DNA of 64,000 nucleotides from Chrysemys picta bellii (taxonomy: Eukaryota; Chordata; Testudines; Emydidae). The notes under the pieces were generated by a model. The model saw nothing but the letters and a program-made list of their open reading frames with translations. It had not been told where the DNA came from and ran no database searches. The stretch's first letter is position 1. Every line of letters begins with the position of its first letter. The position numbers were made by a program, and so were the translations under genes. Below, piece by piece: positions 32,303 to 44,512 of the stretch. The DNA lies in the NCBI RefSeq assembly GCF_011386835.1, contig NC_088792.1:45498882-45562881 (forward strand), in the 5' to 3' direction.

Positions 32303-32574
32303 CAGGAGCTGTGGGGCCATTTAAAGTGGGAGGGCCATAGAACTGTCCACCCCCCCCCCCCAACCCTCCTCTTCCCCTCTCAGGTATCCCCTTCCCCAGC
32401 AGCCTGACTCCCCTGGCCCATGAGACCTTACATCCACCCCTTCCAAATTTGAGTGAGTGGCAGTGCAACCTGGCACATGGGATCTCAGTGCCACTCCGGT
32501 TTGGCCCCACCAAAAAGTAGTCAAGCCATGGCCCACGTGTTTTCCCCCTCCCCCAGCTCCGCAGCCTATGCCTG
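32303..32574. mobile_element. Probable hAT-like non-autonomous element
   Basis: Left CAGGAGCTGTGGGGCC and right GGAGCTGGGGG-type (CCCCCAGCTCCGCAGCCTATGCCTG) are imperfect inverted ends. It has a C-rich interior with a poly-C run at 32349-32361. The same 'gctgtggggccatttaaagtgggagggccat' segment is familiar from turtle repeats. No target-site duplication was found. Confidence 0.5.
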
Positions 32575-34601
32575 AAATTAATTAAAAACAAAATGCAAAA
32601 GTAGTTACAGAGTCAAAACAGCAGCACATTTCTCCCTCGTTGTCCCATACCAGTTCCTAGTCAGCACACATTATGAAGCAGAACCTTCCTCTTCTCACAA
32701 ATTCCTACCAAACCAAACCAAAAATCCCTCCCTTTTCCATTGCCTCCACCTTTCGTAAGTATTCAGCCAAATAGAGAGACTTTTGTAGCATCCCCAGAAG
32801 ATCAACTGACTCAGGCAATATCGGAGTCGGGGGTGGGAGGGGAAATGAATTCCAAAGCCAATGGGACCTCCTGGAGAATGTCCTGCCAACAGTCCCCTCT
32901 TTTATATCAAGCTTGAGTGCCTCCACTGACCTCAGGTATGTCAGTGGGACATGGGAGAATGTAGAAAAACAGATTCTGTGAAGAAAACACTAGTTACGGT
33001 GTAACAGGAGAATGCACAAGCTCCGTATTCAGCTGCTGCTGTCATGAGGCTCCAAATCCTTCGTTCTATAGGTTAAGAGTGACCCCTTCTACATAAAAAG
33101 ATGTTTCCAAACCCCACAAAGGCAAATAACCCATCAAACAAGGTTGGGGCCCAACCTTCAAGGCCAAGGCTCCCCGGATGGGGACCATTGCAGCCCAAGG
33201 GGTGGGCAGCACTGGCTGAGGGAGGACATGTAGACAGAGCAGGGGACAGGGAATCAGTACATCCTAGTACAGAGCTCCCAGCACAACTTAAAACTGCCCT
33301 CTGCCTATGGAAACCATAAAGACGGGCAGGCAGCATTACCTACCTTCCCTTGGGATGAATCCCCCCCAACATAGGACCACAGGAGAATATAATTTATACC
33401 TCCTAACCCTGGCTCCGGAGAAATGTCTTTAAATCCTTGTTTCAGACTGATAAATGCTCCCAACATAAGCCTGGTTCAGAAGACAATGGGCAAGAAAATG
33501 TCCATCCTCAGAAGAGACCTGCCCACATTTCCATACAGAAGTGCTGAGCTAAGGCCCAGGTTAATCTTTAAGTTAGGGATGAGGCAATACAAGTCACTGC
33601 AGGGGGAAGGGAGTAGTCACAGTGGGCTGTCTGGGGAGAGAGGCTGAAGGATTTGGGAGGCTGAAAGAAGGGAAACTGAAAGGCCAGTGAGTAGTCCGGT
33701 GATAGTAGTAAGATTATAACTGGGCACCCCCAAAATTGGTAACACAACATACATTGAATTATATTTTCAATGCCTGGAATATCCAAAATGTCAAGTTCCA
33801 GGCCCCTGGCAATAACTGGCTGAACTCTGACTCCAGACTCCGAGTGTTCTCTGTAGTTCCCCAAGCAAACATCTGCACAAATAATCCTTCTGCGGAAAAA
33901 GGCAGCCTAAAGATGAAACACCAAATTTGCATTTTAATACCTTTAGCGCTTTTGTGACTATCCTGATTTTTGAAATTACATTTAAAACAGCAATAGAGAG
34001 GGAATAAAAAAAACATTAAAAGTATGTTAAATATGAAGACAATACCATATGCATTCTGTATTGCAATCACTTGTATAATCTTTCCTAATAAAAGGTCCTT
34101 ACAGACCACTTAAAGAAATAGATATTGAAATAAGATTCTAAAGTCTCTTTACAGTGTTTTTATTTTTATATTCTCTCAGGAAACTTGCAGTATTTCTGGG
34201 AAAAAAGCCATCAAGGTTGCAATGATGCAAATGAAAATAACTTCCTCTTCGTCCCAAGAGGTGCCTGAACGATCGGTATATTTACTTCTTTAGCTGGAAC
34301 AAAACAACTTTCATTAATATTTCAACCTGCTGTTCTTGGGAACTTCGAAGAGCCACATCTTCAAAAGGGCACTCACATGTTTGCATGTGCACAGATGCAA
34401 CTATGTATGTATGAAACCCTCCCAGAACTTTGGGAAAGGTGCCCCTACATGGTGCATTTCTACTGCCAAGATATTCACTACATTTACCCAGTGAAACATA
34501 ATAATTATATATGGGTTGAACAGTTTTGCATTTTTGGAAAGTCCAAGTACCCACTCATAAGCAGTGGATACTTTGCTGTCTGTGCATTATGTACTGTGTC
34601 T
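32575..34601. other. Unique sequence, no gene seen
   Basis: No repeat or exon that I can support. Confidence 0.4.
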
Positions 34602-34609
34602 ATCCACAG

Positions 34610-34744
34610 CAGTGATTCTCAACCTCGTTACCATTGTGGGCCACATCCAATACTACCTGTATGGCCCTGAAGATGTCACATGGGCAGCAGCTGTGTGTTG
34701 ATTGGCCCGCAAGCGGCCCATGGGCTGCAGGTTGAGAACCACTG
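34610..34744. mobile_element. hAT MITE, 135 bp
   Basis: CAGTGATTCTCAACCTCGTTACC and GCTGCAGGTTGAGAACCACTG are inverted ends, flanked by a perfect 8-bp duplication ATCCACAG (34602-34609 and 34745-34752). Same family as the outer element at 37744-38220. Confidence 0.9.
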
Positions 34745-34752
34745 ATCCACAG

Positions 34753-36950
34753 CTACTGGTAGTGGTAGGATTCAGGCAGTTTGGACTACACACCATAGTC
34801 ATACCACACCAGGCTGTGACTGCATCAGTTATCATAGCAGAGCAGGCTTGAACTAGGACAGTACTTTGATAGGAAACCTTCAGAGAAAATCCACCATGGT
34901 CCAAATGTTCACAAATCAGTCCTCTCTCTGCCCCCTTTCCCCTGGCACAGCAGCAGGGGCACATCAGGGCTAAGTAGGGGCAGGGTGGTGACATTCCAGG
35001 GAGGAAAGAGAGCTTGACAACAGGCAGAGCTGGATTGCATTTCACTGAGCCTTAGCCAACAGAATATGTCTAGGTGACAGTTCTAGCCAGGGTAAGTTAG
35101 AATAATTATGTGGCTACTCTACCTTGTGCTGGGGGCTGGTTTGGCTGCTTGGGCATCTCAGGATCAGGGGAGCCTAAAGGAGCCTTAAGCCACCTTAGTC
35201 TCGGAATTGTACCCTACAATCTTTCAGGTGCTATTTGTCTCAGATGTATTTATTCTCTTGGCAAAAAGACACACTTGTTTTCCACTTGAAAATTGTTTCT
35301 TCCATTAAACAATATGCTGCCTGTAGGTGTGTCAAATAAGAGAGATTCCTCAAGTAACAGTGCTCAAATGTCCTATGTTTACTTCTCACTGTCATTCATG
35401 TATACTTTGTGGTCTCTAAGTGCTTTCTTTCCACCAGCATAGCATTAATCATCCTGCCAGCTCCAGAATAATGTAACTAAACTTAGTTATTAAAATTCTG
35501 ATAGTGAATTGTCATGTTATACAAAAAATATTCTTTAAGTACCAAAATTCATTTCAGAAATAAAAGCTCCTCAAAAGCTATTTTGTGATGAAACGCTGCA
35601 GCACTCCCAATTTCATTATGGATATATCCTTAACTACACCTATTCTTACTGTGGGGGTTTAATTGAAAATTGATTTCTCATAAAAAATATGGACTAGTTA
35701 CATAAAAGGTTCCTTGGTGCACTAAACAATTAGTATGTTCGGGATAGCTCTTTCAAACAGCAGACTTCAACAGTGTCTTGATACATAAATCAGTGATACA
35801 GTCTAAAAACTAAGGATAGGAAGTGCTTTAAATGTTGTGCAGCTAAGTTGTTTTATATCTTGAAGAAAATGCATGTTACAGAGAATGCTGTGCTATCACT
35901 TTAGAAATCGAATGTTCTTTTTGTCTGAGAGTTTACCCTCATCACACAGATTAAAGAAGAAGAAACTTTTTGATGGAAAGAAAGGTGAGGCCTACTTTAG
36001 GTTCTCAGCATGCACCCACATAGTGAGGCAACAGGGGCCAGAAGAAATTGGACAAAGTGCTCCGTAATTGTTTAAAGCATCATTAAATGTTAATAATGAT
36101 GTTTGGGGGAAGTATGGAAGTCCCATTGGCAAGGGAGGAATCCAACTCAGATAAACTCTGCGTGAAAGTATCTTTTTTTTTTTAATTATTAAATTATTGT
36201 AACTGGCAACTCTAAATTGTTCTTTTTCTATCCGGTTTTATGTTATTTTCTTGGTTAAATGTTATTGGCTCCTAATTTCATTTTTTGCCCTCTTATAATG
36301 TAAAAGAGTTTCTGTGAAACTAATCTGAACATACTGTGAGCTCAACATGCACCGCTTACTGTTATTAGGTACTGCTGCAGAGCAGGTCTGCTTTGGTGTA
36401 AGAGGAAAGGGGATGTTGTGTAAATGTTTTTTAGCTGTATTTGTTACATAATAGTTTTATATGGTTGTGCCAATTTAAAATGGCTTGGGGTTTAGATTCA
36501 TAGTTCTCTAGCAGTATAGAAATCGGCATAGCTTCATCATAGGGAAAACTAGAAAATATTCTCAGTATAGTTTGAGTGTGAAAGAAACACAGCATCAACT
36601 GCGCAAGAGGCCTGTTGAGAGCACATCAGAATCACAAGCTGAGTATCCATTTCTTCGCATACAGAAGGTGTGCGTGGGGAAGAGATTCAGGTTTCCAAAG
36701 ATTCTGAACACCGATAGATGGAAACTTTAAAGGGAGCTGATGAAATGCTGAATAAATGGCTGTATTGTATCGTGATTTGTCTTCAGACAATTCAGTTGCT
36801 TATTAGGTTGATCATTTCCTGAGACTTTCAGCTACTGGTGCTGGCATTATAGGTGTGACAGCCAGGTGAACTTGGGTGCACTCCAAGGTAAAATATCTTG
36901 ATCTGGAACTCGAATTGCTCATGTTGTACTTTGAACTCTTTAATTGAAGG
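34753..36950. other. Unique AT-rich sequence
   Basis: No gene or repeat recognised. Confidence 0.4.
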
Positions 36951-36954
36951 TGCA

Positions 36955-37210
36955 GTATTACATTGAGCCACTGGGTGCTCAGCCTTTTAGAAAATCCGGC
37001 CACTCATTTAGGATTTAGGAACCTAACTTTAGGCTCCTATTTTTGAAAATCTTTCTCTTACTATTTAAACAGAAGCTCAGGTGACATCATCAGAACTGTA
37101 GGGACTATGATTTACAGGCAGATTTTCAAAGGTGCAGTGAGCAGTCAGGTACCTAATTCCCATTGAAATTCACTGGGATTTGGGCACCTAACTCCCTTAG
37201 GCTCCTAAAA
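36955..37210. repeat. Old amniote palindromic repeat fragments
   Basis: GAGCCACTGGGTGCTCAGCC, AGGAACCTAACTTTAGGCTCC and AGATTTTCAAAGGTGCAGTG ... GGGCACCTAACTCCCTTAGG are recurrent blocks of a dispersed repeat family. The block TTTAGGCACCTAACT also appears at the left end of the element at 46524. Boundaries are vague. Confidence 0.45.
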
Positions 37211-37735
37211 AACATCCCAGCCAATAGGGATAAAATGATCTTGAAGCACAGATGGAGATGGGATACTGGATGGGGAGAGCCAGGGTTCTGAGATGGTACT
37301 GAGCATTGTCTCTCTCAGGTGCTTGGCTGGCGGGTTCTTACTTACATGCTCAGGGTTTAACTGATCACCTTGTGTAGGGTCGGGAAGGAATATCCCCCCA
37401 GGTTAGATTGAAAGTGACCTTGGGGGGATGGGGGTTGCCCTTCCTCTGTAGTGAGTGGGTGCGGGTCACTTGTCCAGATTATCTGGGTCTATCTCACTTA
37501 ATCATTTCCCTGCCATTGTGGGGGTCTTGGGCACAGGTGCTTCTTGGTCTCTCCTGGACACAGAATAGTCTAGTCTCCTGTGGGCTGTGATACTTTGATC
37601 TAATTTCAGGTGTTGGTTGGTATTGGTGGCCTGTGATATACAGGAGATCAGCTAGATGATCTGGTGGTCCTTCCTTCCATTAAACTCTAGGACGCCTCCC
37701 TCACCCCAACAAATTCCCAGCATGTCTCTCCATGC
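37211..37735. other. Unique sequence, no gene seen
   Basis: Near 37580-37690, GATATACAGGAGATCAGCTAGATGATCTGGTGGTCCTTCC resembles a very degraded CR1-type 3' end. Nothing firm. Confidence 0.35.
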
Positions 37736-37743
37736 CTCCAATA

Positions 37744-38220
37744 CAGTGACTCTCAACCTATTTACCATTGTGTGCTGCATATGCAGTTCTCTGTGTGTTT
37801 ATGTGGGCCACATCCACCAAATATATATACTGCCTGTATGGCCTGAAAATGTCACATGGGTATAGGGGCTGACTCCATAGGTGCTTTGGGGCTGGAGCAC
37901 CCGTGGACAAGAAATAGTGCGTGCTCAGCACCCACCAGCCACAGCTGTTTGGCGGCACTGCCAAACATCTGATCAATGGCTACCACCAAACAGCTGTTTG
38001 GAGGCTCAGGGAGGGACTTGGGGGGAGGGACAGAGAGCAGCAAGCAGGCAGGGGCCTCAGAGAAGGGGTGGAGCAGAGGCAGGCAGAGGCAGAGAAAGGG
38101 CAGGGCCTCGGGGCAGAGCACCCCCGGGGAAAATTAGAAGTCAGCACCTATATATATGGGCCACAGCTGTGTGCTGATTAGGCCGCAAGCAGCCCATGGG
38201 CTGCAGGTTGAGAACCACTG
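37744..38220. mobile_element. hAT MITE carrying a second inserted element
   Basis: Ends CAGTGACTCTCAACC and GCAGGTTGAGAACCACTG match the element at 34610-34744, flanked by near-identical 8-mers CTCCAATA and CTCCAAAA (37736-37743 and 38221-38228). The family's continuous interior (GTCACATGGG ... CACAGCTGTGTGCTGATT) is split by about 290 bp of unrelated sequence at 37865-38151. Confidence 0.85.
37865..38151. mobile_element. Inner element nested in the hAT MITE
   Basis: GGGGCTGACTCCATAGGTGC at the left and GAAAATTAGAAGTCAGCACCTA at the right form imperfect inverted ends. The interior includes a hairpin (CCACAGCTGTTTGGC/ACCAAACAGCTGTTTGG). Flanking TATA-rich sequence blurs the duplication. Confidence 0.65.
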
Positions 38221-38228
38221 CTCCAAAA

Positions 38229-38600
38229 TATCCACTCATTCCCTCCCGAGACTCACCTCTGTGCAGGAGCAAGCTCTATTGGGTTTATGCCAGCTGACAC
38301 CTTCCCCTGTGCCCATCCCAGCTTGTTAGTTAAAGCCAGAATCTGGCTCCTTTTCCTGCCTGAGCAACCCAGAGAAGATGAATCAGAAATGAGAATCTAC
38401 CCCAAAAAGTACAAATGAAAAGGTGGTTACACAGGCTACACAAACTTACAAAGACTCTATCTTTCCCATATGTCATTCTATATAAACATTTCATGAAGAT
38501 GTGCTTTGAATTTCTTCATTTCCTTCTACTGATTTCATCTGGACATCATTCTTCAGTCATTTGTAAATAATTTAATTTGCACAAATTAAGTAAGTAATTG
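38229..38600. other. Unique sequence, no gene seen
   Basis: Nothing recognisable. Confidence 0.4.
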
Positions 38601-38602
38601 CA

Positions 38603-39253
38603 AATTTTATGAAAACTACACAGACATTCCAAGCTGAAATCATTGAGAAAAGGATAGATAAGACAGAAAATATCATATTGCCTCTATATAAATCCATGGT
38701 ATGCCCACATCTTGAATACTGCATGCAGATGTGTTCGGCCCATCTCAAAAAAGATATATTGGAATTGGAAAAGGTTCAGAAAAGGGCAATAAAAATTATT
38801 AGGGGTATGGAACGGCTTCCATATGAGGAGAAATTAATAAGACTGGGACTTTTCAGTTTGGAAAAGAGACAACTAAGGGTAGATATGATATTGGTCTATA
38901 AAATCATGACTGGTGTGGAGAAAGTAAATAAGGAAGAATTATTTACTGCTTCTCATAAAACAAGGACTAGAGGTCACCAAATGAAATTAATAGGCAGCAG
39001 GTTTAAAACAAACAAAAGAAAGTATTTCTTTACACAACCCACAGTCAACCTGTGGAACCCTTTGCCAGAGGATGTTGTGAAGGCCAAGACTATAACAGGG
39101 TTAAAAAAGAACTAGATAAATCCATGGAGGATAGGTCCATCAATGGCTATTAGCCAGGATGGGCAGGGATGGTGTCCCTAGCCTCTGTTTGCCAGAATCT
39201 GGGAATGAGCGACAGGGAATGGATCATTTGATGATTACCTGTTCTGTTCATTC
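38603..39253 (+). pseudogene. CR1/L2-clade LINE, RT C-terminal region
   Basis: An open frame of about 168 codons from 38609 reads [17 protein letters not shown], then [64 protein letters not shown] and [18 protein letters not shown]. This is the standard C-terminal tail of CR1/L2 ORF2 (LEY-C, R-A-x-K-x-I-x-[12 protein letters not shown]-x-L-P). The 5' end is truncated, as is typical. The 3' UTR continues to 39253 and resumes after the hAT at 40357. The frame is surprisingly intact apart from the truncation. Confidence 0.9.
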
Positions 39254-39261
39254 CCTCTGGG

Positions 39262-40356
39262 TAGGGTGACCAGACGTCCCGATTTTATCAGGACTGTCCC
39301 GATATTTGCTTGTTTGTCCCGCATCCCGACCGATGTGCGGTCGGGACACTGGACAAACAAGCAATTTTGCCCTCCCAGAAGGGCTCTCGCCCCACCCCCA
39401 CATCGACTCTGCCCCCTCCTTCCCCCATTGGCTCTCTCCCCAAATCCTCGCCCTGGCCCCGCCTCTTCTCAAGCACGTGGCATTCCTCCTCCCTCCCAGG
39501 CTTGCCGCTGTAACGGCGGCAAGCCTGGGAGGGAGGGGGTGGTGGTTGGCTTCCAGTTCCTGAAGCTGGTGAGTATGGGCACCGGGCGGGCAAGGGGGCT
39601 GCTCCCCCAGGAGGGAGATGGGGGGCGCCGGTGCTCCGGACCCCGGCAGCAGCGGGGGAGAGCGGCTCAGGGCCGCACAAGTGGCCATGTAAAGTTTATC
39701 GGCTCGGGGTGGACTCCGGCCAGTCCTCGTCCCTGTAGGGGGCTGGTAAGGAGCCGAGTCCCCCTCTCCCCCTGGCTCCTCAGCTGAGCCCCCCCGTCTC
39801 CCTTCTTGGGGAGCAGCCCCCTTGCCTGCCTGCCCAGTGCTTCCAGCTCCAGGAACTGGAAGCCGGCCACCACCCCTTCCCTCCAGGCTTGCGCCGGCAT
39901 TACAGCTGCAAGCCTGGGAGGGAGGAGGAATGCCGCTCAGCTGAGGAGCCAGGACGAGGGGGGAGGGGGGACTCGGCTCCTTACCTGGCCTGTGGCGGCC
40001 AGCGAGACATGCTGGCGCAGGGCAGGGACGCTACCCCCTACAGGGCAAGGCGAGGAGCCGGCCGGGGTCCCCCCCCCCAGCCGATAAACTTTATATGGCC
40101 ACTCACGCGGCCCTGAGCCGCTCTCCCCCGCCGCTGCCGGGGTCCAGAGCCCCGCGCCTTTCCCGCTTGGCTGCACTCCAGCAGCTCCTTCCCCGCGGGG
40201 TGGCGGGATGCGCCGCATGTGCCCGGGGACTGCTAATTTCCCCGGCACCTGCAAAACGACTTTTTTTTTTTTTTACTTTTTTTTTGGTGTTTTTTTTTTG
40301 CTCCCCCCTCCACCCCCCGCGTCCTGATATTTCATGTCAGTGATCTGGTCACCCTA
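39262..40356. mobile_element. Non-autonomous hAT, 1095 bp, inserted in CR1
   Basis: Ends TAGGGTGACCAGACGTCCCG and GATCTGGTCACCCTA are flanked by a perfect 8-bp duplication CCTCTGGG (39254-39261 and 40357-40364). Hairpins include an almost perfect palindrome at 39489-39537 (CCTCCCTCCCAGGCTTGCCG/CGGCAAGCCTGGGAGGGAGG) and distant arms around GTAAAGTTTATCGGCT (39688) and AGCCGATAAACTTTAT (40079). T-rich runs lie near the right end. No transposase is present. Frames on both strands are palindrome shadows. Confidence 0.9.
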
Positions 40357-40440
40357 CCTCTGGGGCACCTGGCATTGGCATTGTCAGGAGACAGAATACT
40401 GGGCTAGATGGACCTTTGGTCTGACCCAATATGGCCGTTT

Positions 40441-41015
40441 TTCTGCTGTGTGAATAAAAAAATCTATAGTTTTGTATCTATGGAAAAACTAGAAATCCAA
40501 ACCACAAAGGTAGCTCAATAGCTATTTCATTTCACCCAATTAGCATTTTCTACATTCAGAAAGAAATGTGGTCCAAGAAATCACACCTCTTGTTCATTTT
40601 CAATCAGCAGTTCGACTGGGGTTATTCTGGAATCCCATAGAGAAAATGAACTTTGTTAAATAATTGCACGGAAAACAGAGAAAACAAGAAAAGAGTTTCT
40701 CAATTCTCAGTGTTTGTGAAGTTGGAGGATTTACTCTTTGATGAGTTTGGGATCTAATCTGCCATCCATGACATGAGGCTAGCTACAAACATAGGTAACT
40801 GCTGCTAATTTTAATGGGAGTTCACCCACATAAATTGCCTAGATATCGCTAAGAGGAAGAACCTCCTAAAGTGTAACATTATAATGAACTTGTAATGTTT
40901 GTTTTTAACTTCCTATTCATACGAGGATATTTGTTATTTCCTTGAACAAACACTCAATAGTGTCAATTGTATTAAATGTCTTTGAAGGAATTTCTGATTT
41001 GACAGTGAGTTGGTG
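40441..41015. other. Unique AT-rich sequence
   Basis: Nothing recognisable. Confidence 0.4.
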
Positions 41016-41019
41016 AGTA

Positions 41020-41265
41020 GCATGGGATGAAGCTGAAGAAAAGAAAATTTAGCCTAGATACCAGGAATTATTTCCCAACAGACAGATCTATTATACTGTG
41101 GAACAGCTTCCCGAAGGAAACAGTGGAAGCCCCTTTGTGTGGATCATTTAAAACTGGCTGGGCAAAGTACTAAACAGAATAACACTGTACTGATAAGTGA
41201 TGGATGAGATTAACTTCAGAGTCTTTTTCATCTCTGGTTTCTATGGTATATATATTATTTTCTAA
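41020..41265 (+). pseudogene. Old CR1 LINE 3' fragment
   Basis: NYFPTDRSIILWNSFPKET followed by VEAPLCGSFK, a stop-riddled stretch and TCATCTCTGGTTTCTATGGT matches the last ~70 codons and the 3' end of CR1 (W-N-x-L/F-P-x-E-V/T-V-E). More diverged than the copies at 52 and 55 kb. Confidence 0.65.
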
Positions 41266-42384
41266 TATTCATTATGTAAATATATTTTTCAGTGTGTGGT
41301 CCATCAAAAGATACTTGAAAGAATTTGAGTTAATTAAGGGGCTAGGGCCAGAAACAAACTTTGAAGGTTCACAAGAATGTTAGTTGAAAACATGTATTGT
41401 AGAGTTCATATTTCTGAAAGTCTAGAGGTGGAAGACATTTGAAAACAGGGAAGGAAGTCAAGGGCTGTTGTTAGTTTACACTTTCATTTTATTGTTGATT
41501 CTCAGGCAGCGTAAGGGTACTGAGAATAACAGAGAGGTTGTTTAGACCTGGAGTATATGAACTGGGAATGATGGATGAGCAATGCCTCCAGTGCTTCCGA
41601 CTAGATAGGAAAGCCATCTTAAACCTCCATGACCTGTTCTCTGAATAGCAGGAGACCAGATCAAGACAAAGCCATTCCTTGTTTACAGAAAGTACTGCCT
41701 ATCTGTTCTGTAGCAGGCTTTCACAAGCTAGTATAGTTACTTAAGAAAGTTAAGTGCATTAAGAGGTTTTACAGCAACATGAAACCAAACCAGGAACTTT
41801 TTAACAATAATATTCTTAGGCCACAGATGGATTTTTTTTTTTTAAACGTTCACTATTCAGAAGTACTTCTGTATATTTTCTGTGTATCTTGACTGCCACC
41901 TTTTGGTCAAAGGATATTGTTTTTAACAAGCACTTTTATTACAAAGAGATCTGACTTTCAGCACTCTAACAGGCAACAGTATATGCAATATGATAAAAAT
42001 ACAGTTTTACGGGATCAAAACTTTACAAAGATAAAATAGGAAAAGAAAAGGCACCAAAAAAGGACAGATGATAAAAAATACATTGTTCTTGCTTTATCCT
42101 ATATTCTTAATTCATAGACAGGTTCCTTACTGTTGATTCACACCCTTCTGAAATAATGAGATTAAAAATAGATTTATAAAGCTCCCATGGGTTTGTCACA
42201 TTTGGAGCAGGAGCTCATTTGAGCTTTCCCCTTTAGAGCAATGTTTCCCTCTATTTTTTTTTTTTTTGATAAATATATTTTTTTCTGTGCTATCATTGTT
42301 TGCATTATTTGCTCTGTGTACAGTACAATAGGATCCTGCTCCTTGATTGGGGTTCCTAGGCTTGCCTGCAGTACAAATAATACA
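41266..42384. other. Unique AT-rich sequence
   Basis: Only short T runs and no coding or repeat evidence. Confidence 0.4.
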
Positions 42385-42520
42385 ATGTAATAATTGTTAT
42401 TGTTATTACGTTTATAATGTGATAGCATCAAAAAGCTGAGCAAGGTGGGGTTCCATTGTGCTAGGTGCTGTAGAGATAAATAATAAACGATCATTCCTGA
42501 CCAAAGAATATACAATTTCC
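42385..42520 (-). repeat. Old amniote retroelement tail
   Basis: TAATAATTGTTATTGTTATTA at the left is a reversed ATT-rich tail, followed by GGGGTTCCATTGTGCTAGGT and GCTGTAGAGATAAATAATAA. This matches a widely dispersed amniote repeat end ('ccccattgtgctaggcgctgtacaa', from memory). Confidence 0.5.
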
Positions 42521-44250
42521 AAAAAAATCTAAACTCTTCTCAGTCCGAGAAACTTGTAACAATCAGCAGCATAGAAGGACTCCCCAGCAGCCAGAGAGCT
42601 GCAGGCAGCTCCCACATCTCCCTCCCATTAGTCACAGCTCAGGCAGCACATCATCAGAGACAGGGTTGGGCAGGCAGGGGTAATGGCTGCATGACCACCA
42701 CATGCTCCAGTTATCTCCAGCTGGTGTATGGTTCTTAAGAGCCCCTCTCTAGCTGGCGCAAGTTAAAGCAGCCTCCAGGCTGTTCTACCCTGTGCTGGGG
42801 ATGAGGCAGAGAATCAGGAGCTGTAACTAGCTCCCTGCCAGTCCTGTCCCCCAATCCTTCACCACCACCACTCACACAGTCTTCTGCCCCCAGCAGTCTC
42901 AATAGAAAATCTGCCCCATAAAGTCTAAGTTGGTGTCATTTGTGTACTGAAGTGATGGAAGCAAGTGTAAGTTAAAGTAGGGGGCATGTTAGTTTAATGT
43001 CCACCTTATACATGGTATAATAAATGGCTGCTACATGACAAGACCCTCTGAATGCTGAAGCTAGTGCAGAATGTGACTGTTTACTTATTTAGCAGTGTAT
43101 CACACACACAGCATCTGGTATCAGAGTTTTGTAATCTTGCCAGTGCCTCTCTGCATGAGTGCAAGGGGTTGATTTGAACCTAGAAAGCCCTGACAGAGGA
43201 AAGGCATTGCATGGAGAGGTAAAGGGGCAGTACAGTGCTGCTCCTGAGGGTGGGCCTATTACCCCTCGCTGCTGGCAACAGATACAAACTGAGATGCTGC
43301 AAATTTGCTTTTCTAGGGACACTTGTGCCCCAGTGCTGAAACTTCTGTGGCAGGCTTATTGTTTAGCACATGCCCCTAGTCTGCCCATCCGGGCAAGTGC
43401 AGCATTTGGCATGCGCAAGTCAGGGGCAGATCTTTGCGAAGTCTCAGTGGATACAACAGCTTTGATCCTGCGAGTGCAAACCCCCAAGTTAGAACTCTGA
43501 CAGTATTACCCATATTGTTTTGGAGTATTTGGGGTGCCGCTGCCCAGGATGTTCCTTTTATCCGAATAAACAGGGCTTCAGACTTCTAGGGTCAGAAAAC
43601 TTGCAATAAACTCACTTTAAAATCTAGTTACACACTTTGTCAGAAATTCCTATGGTTGCCCAAACTCTGCCATTTCTTGATGTAGATCACAGTATGTAGC
43701 TCTAACCTACTACTGAATGTGTTTGGTATATAAATGGTGTGTGAAAAGAATCAATGACTTTAAAATAAAACTATATAACCTCAATGGTAATATCAGTTCC
43801 CTCCAGTACTTATTTCAGCTTGCTGCCTCCTGCCTGTTGCTTCATGGTATGTTTATGCCTCCATTATAGAGTCCTTAATTACAGAGATTTTATTACTTAA
43901 TTCAAAAAGTTTATTACTTCAGGAAGTAAAAAGCATGTAAAATAAGTGTGTAATGCTGTTCCACTTTACTCCGGTAGTTTATAAGGATATAAATGTTTTC
44001 TCTGTGCTTTTTGTCTTGCTGGCTATGGCTTAACCCATTTCTGTGGGTAAAACAAATGTAGATTTATAATAAAAACCCTAATAGGCAGGCCTTTTCTTTT
44101 GCAGTCTCATTCAATTCTGTGCCGTAGTTATATCAGTGACCACAAGCTGGGCTCACCTATGATATGTACCTTCAGACAAGAGCTAGTCCCAAGCCTTGCA
44201 CTGACCTTTCCTTCTGAGCTACACTTTTGGTGCATGAGTCTCCTCTCGTT
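42521..44250. other. Unique sequence, no gene seen
   Basis: A 113-codon frame at 43159-43500 overlaps a minus-strand frame. It has scattered cysteines but no domain I recognise and no splice context. Confidence 0.35.
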
Positions 44251-44252
44251 TA

Positions 44253-44324
44253 GGGCCAGATACAAAGTCCATTGAAGTCAGCCGAAAAACTCTCTCTGAC
44301 TTCAATGTACTTTCAACCAGGCTC
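44253..44324. repeat. Palindromic MITE-like repeat, 72 bp
   Basis: GGGCCAGATACAAAGTCCATTGAAGTCAG and CTGACTTCAATGTACTTTCAACCAGGCTC are imperfect complements around a short centre. This is a familiar amniote palindromic repeat. Confidence 0.65.
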
Positions 44325-44357
44325 TGACACCTGTGAAAACAATGTGCTGCTCTAGTG

Positions 44358-44504
44358 CAGTGGTTCTCAAACTAGGGCCGCCACTTGTTCAGGGAAAGCC
44401 CCTGGCAGGCCGGTCTGGTTTGTTTACCTGCCGTGTCCGCAGGTTTGGCCAATCGTGGCTCCCACTGGCCGCAGTTCACCGCTCCAGGCCAATGACAATC
44501 ATTA
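44358..44504. mobile_element. hAT MITE, 147 bp
   Basis: Starts CAGTGGTTCTCAAACTAGGG and is flanked by a perfect 8-bp duplication CTCTAGTG (44350-44357 and 44505-44512). The right inverted repeat has been lost (ends CAATCATTA), so the copy probably arose by internal deletion of a longer element. Confidence 0.85.
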
Positions 44505-44512
44505 CTCTAGTG

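Larger units (their letters stand above)
38603..40440 (+). mobile_element. CR1/L2-clade LINE split by a hAT element
   Basis: The LINE 3' UTR reads GAATGGATCATTTGATGATT ... TTCATTCCCTCTGGG, is cut by the 1095-bp hAT, and resumes as CCTCTGGGGCACCTGGCATT ... CTGGGCTAGATGGACCTTTG ... GACCCAATATGGCCG. Excising the hAT with one CCTCTGGG copy restores the familiar 3' end, so the LINE is older than the hAT insertion. Confidence 0.9.

Noticed and set aside
43159..43500. 113-codon frame with cysteines
   Set aside because: No known motif, an overlapping frame on the other strand and no splice context. Probably chance.
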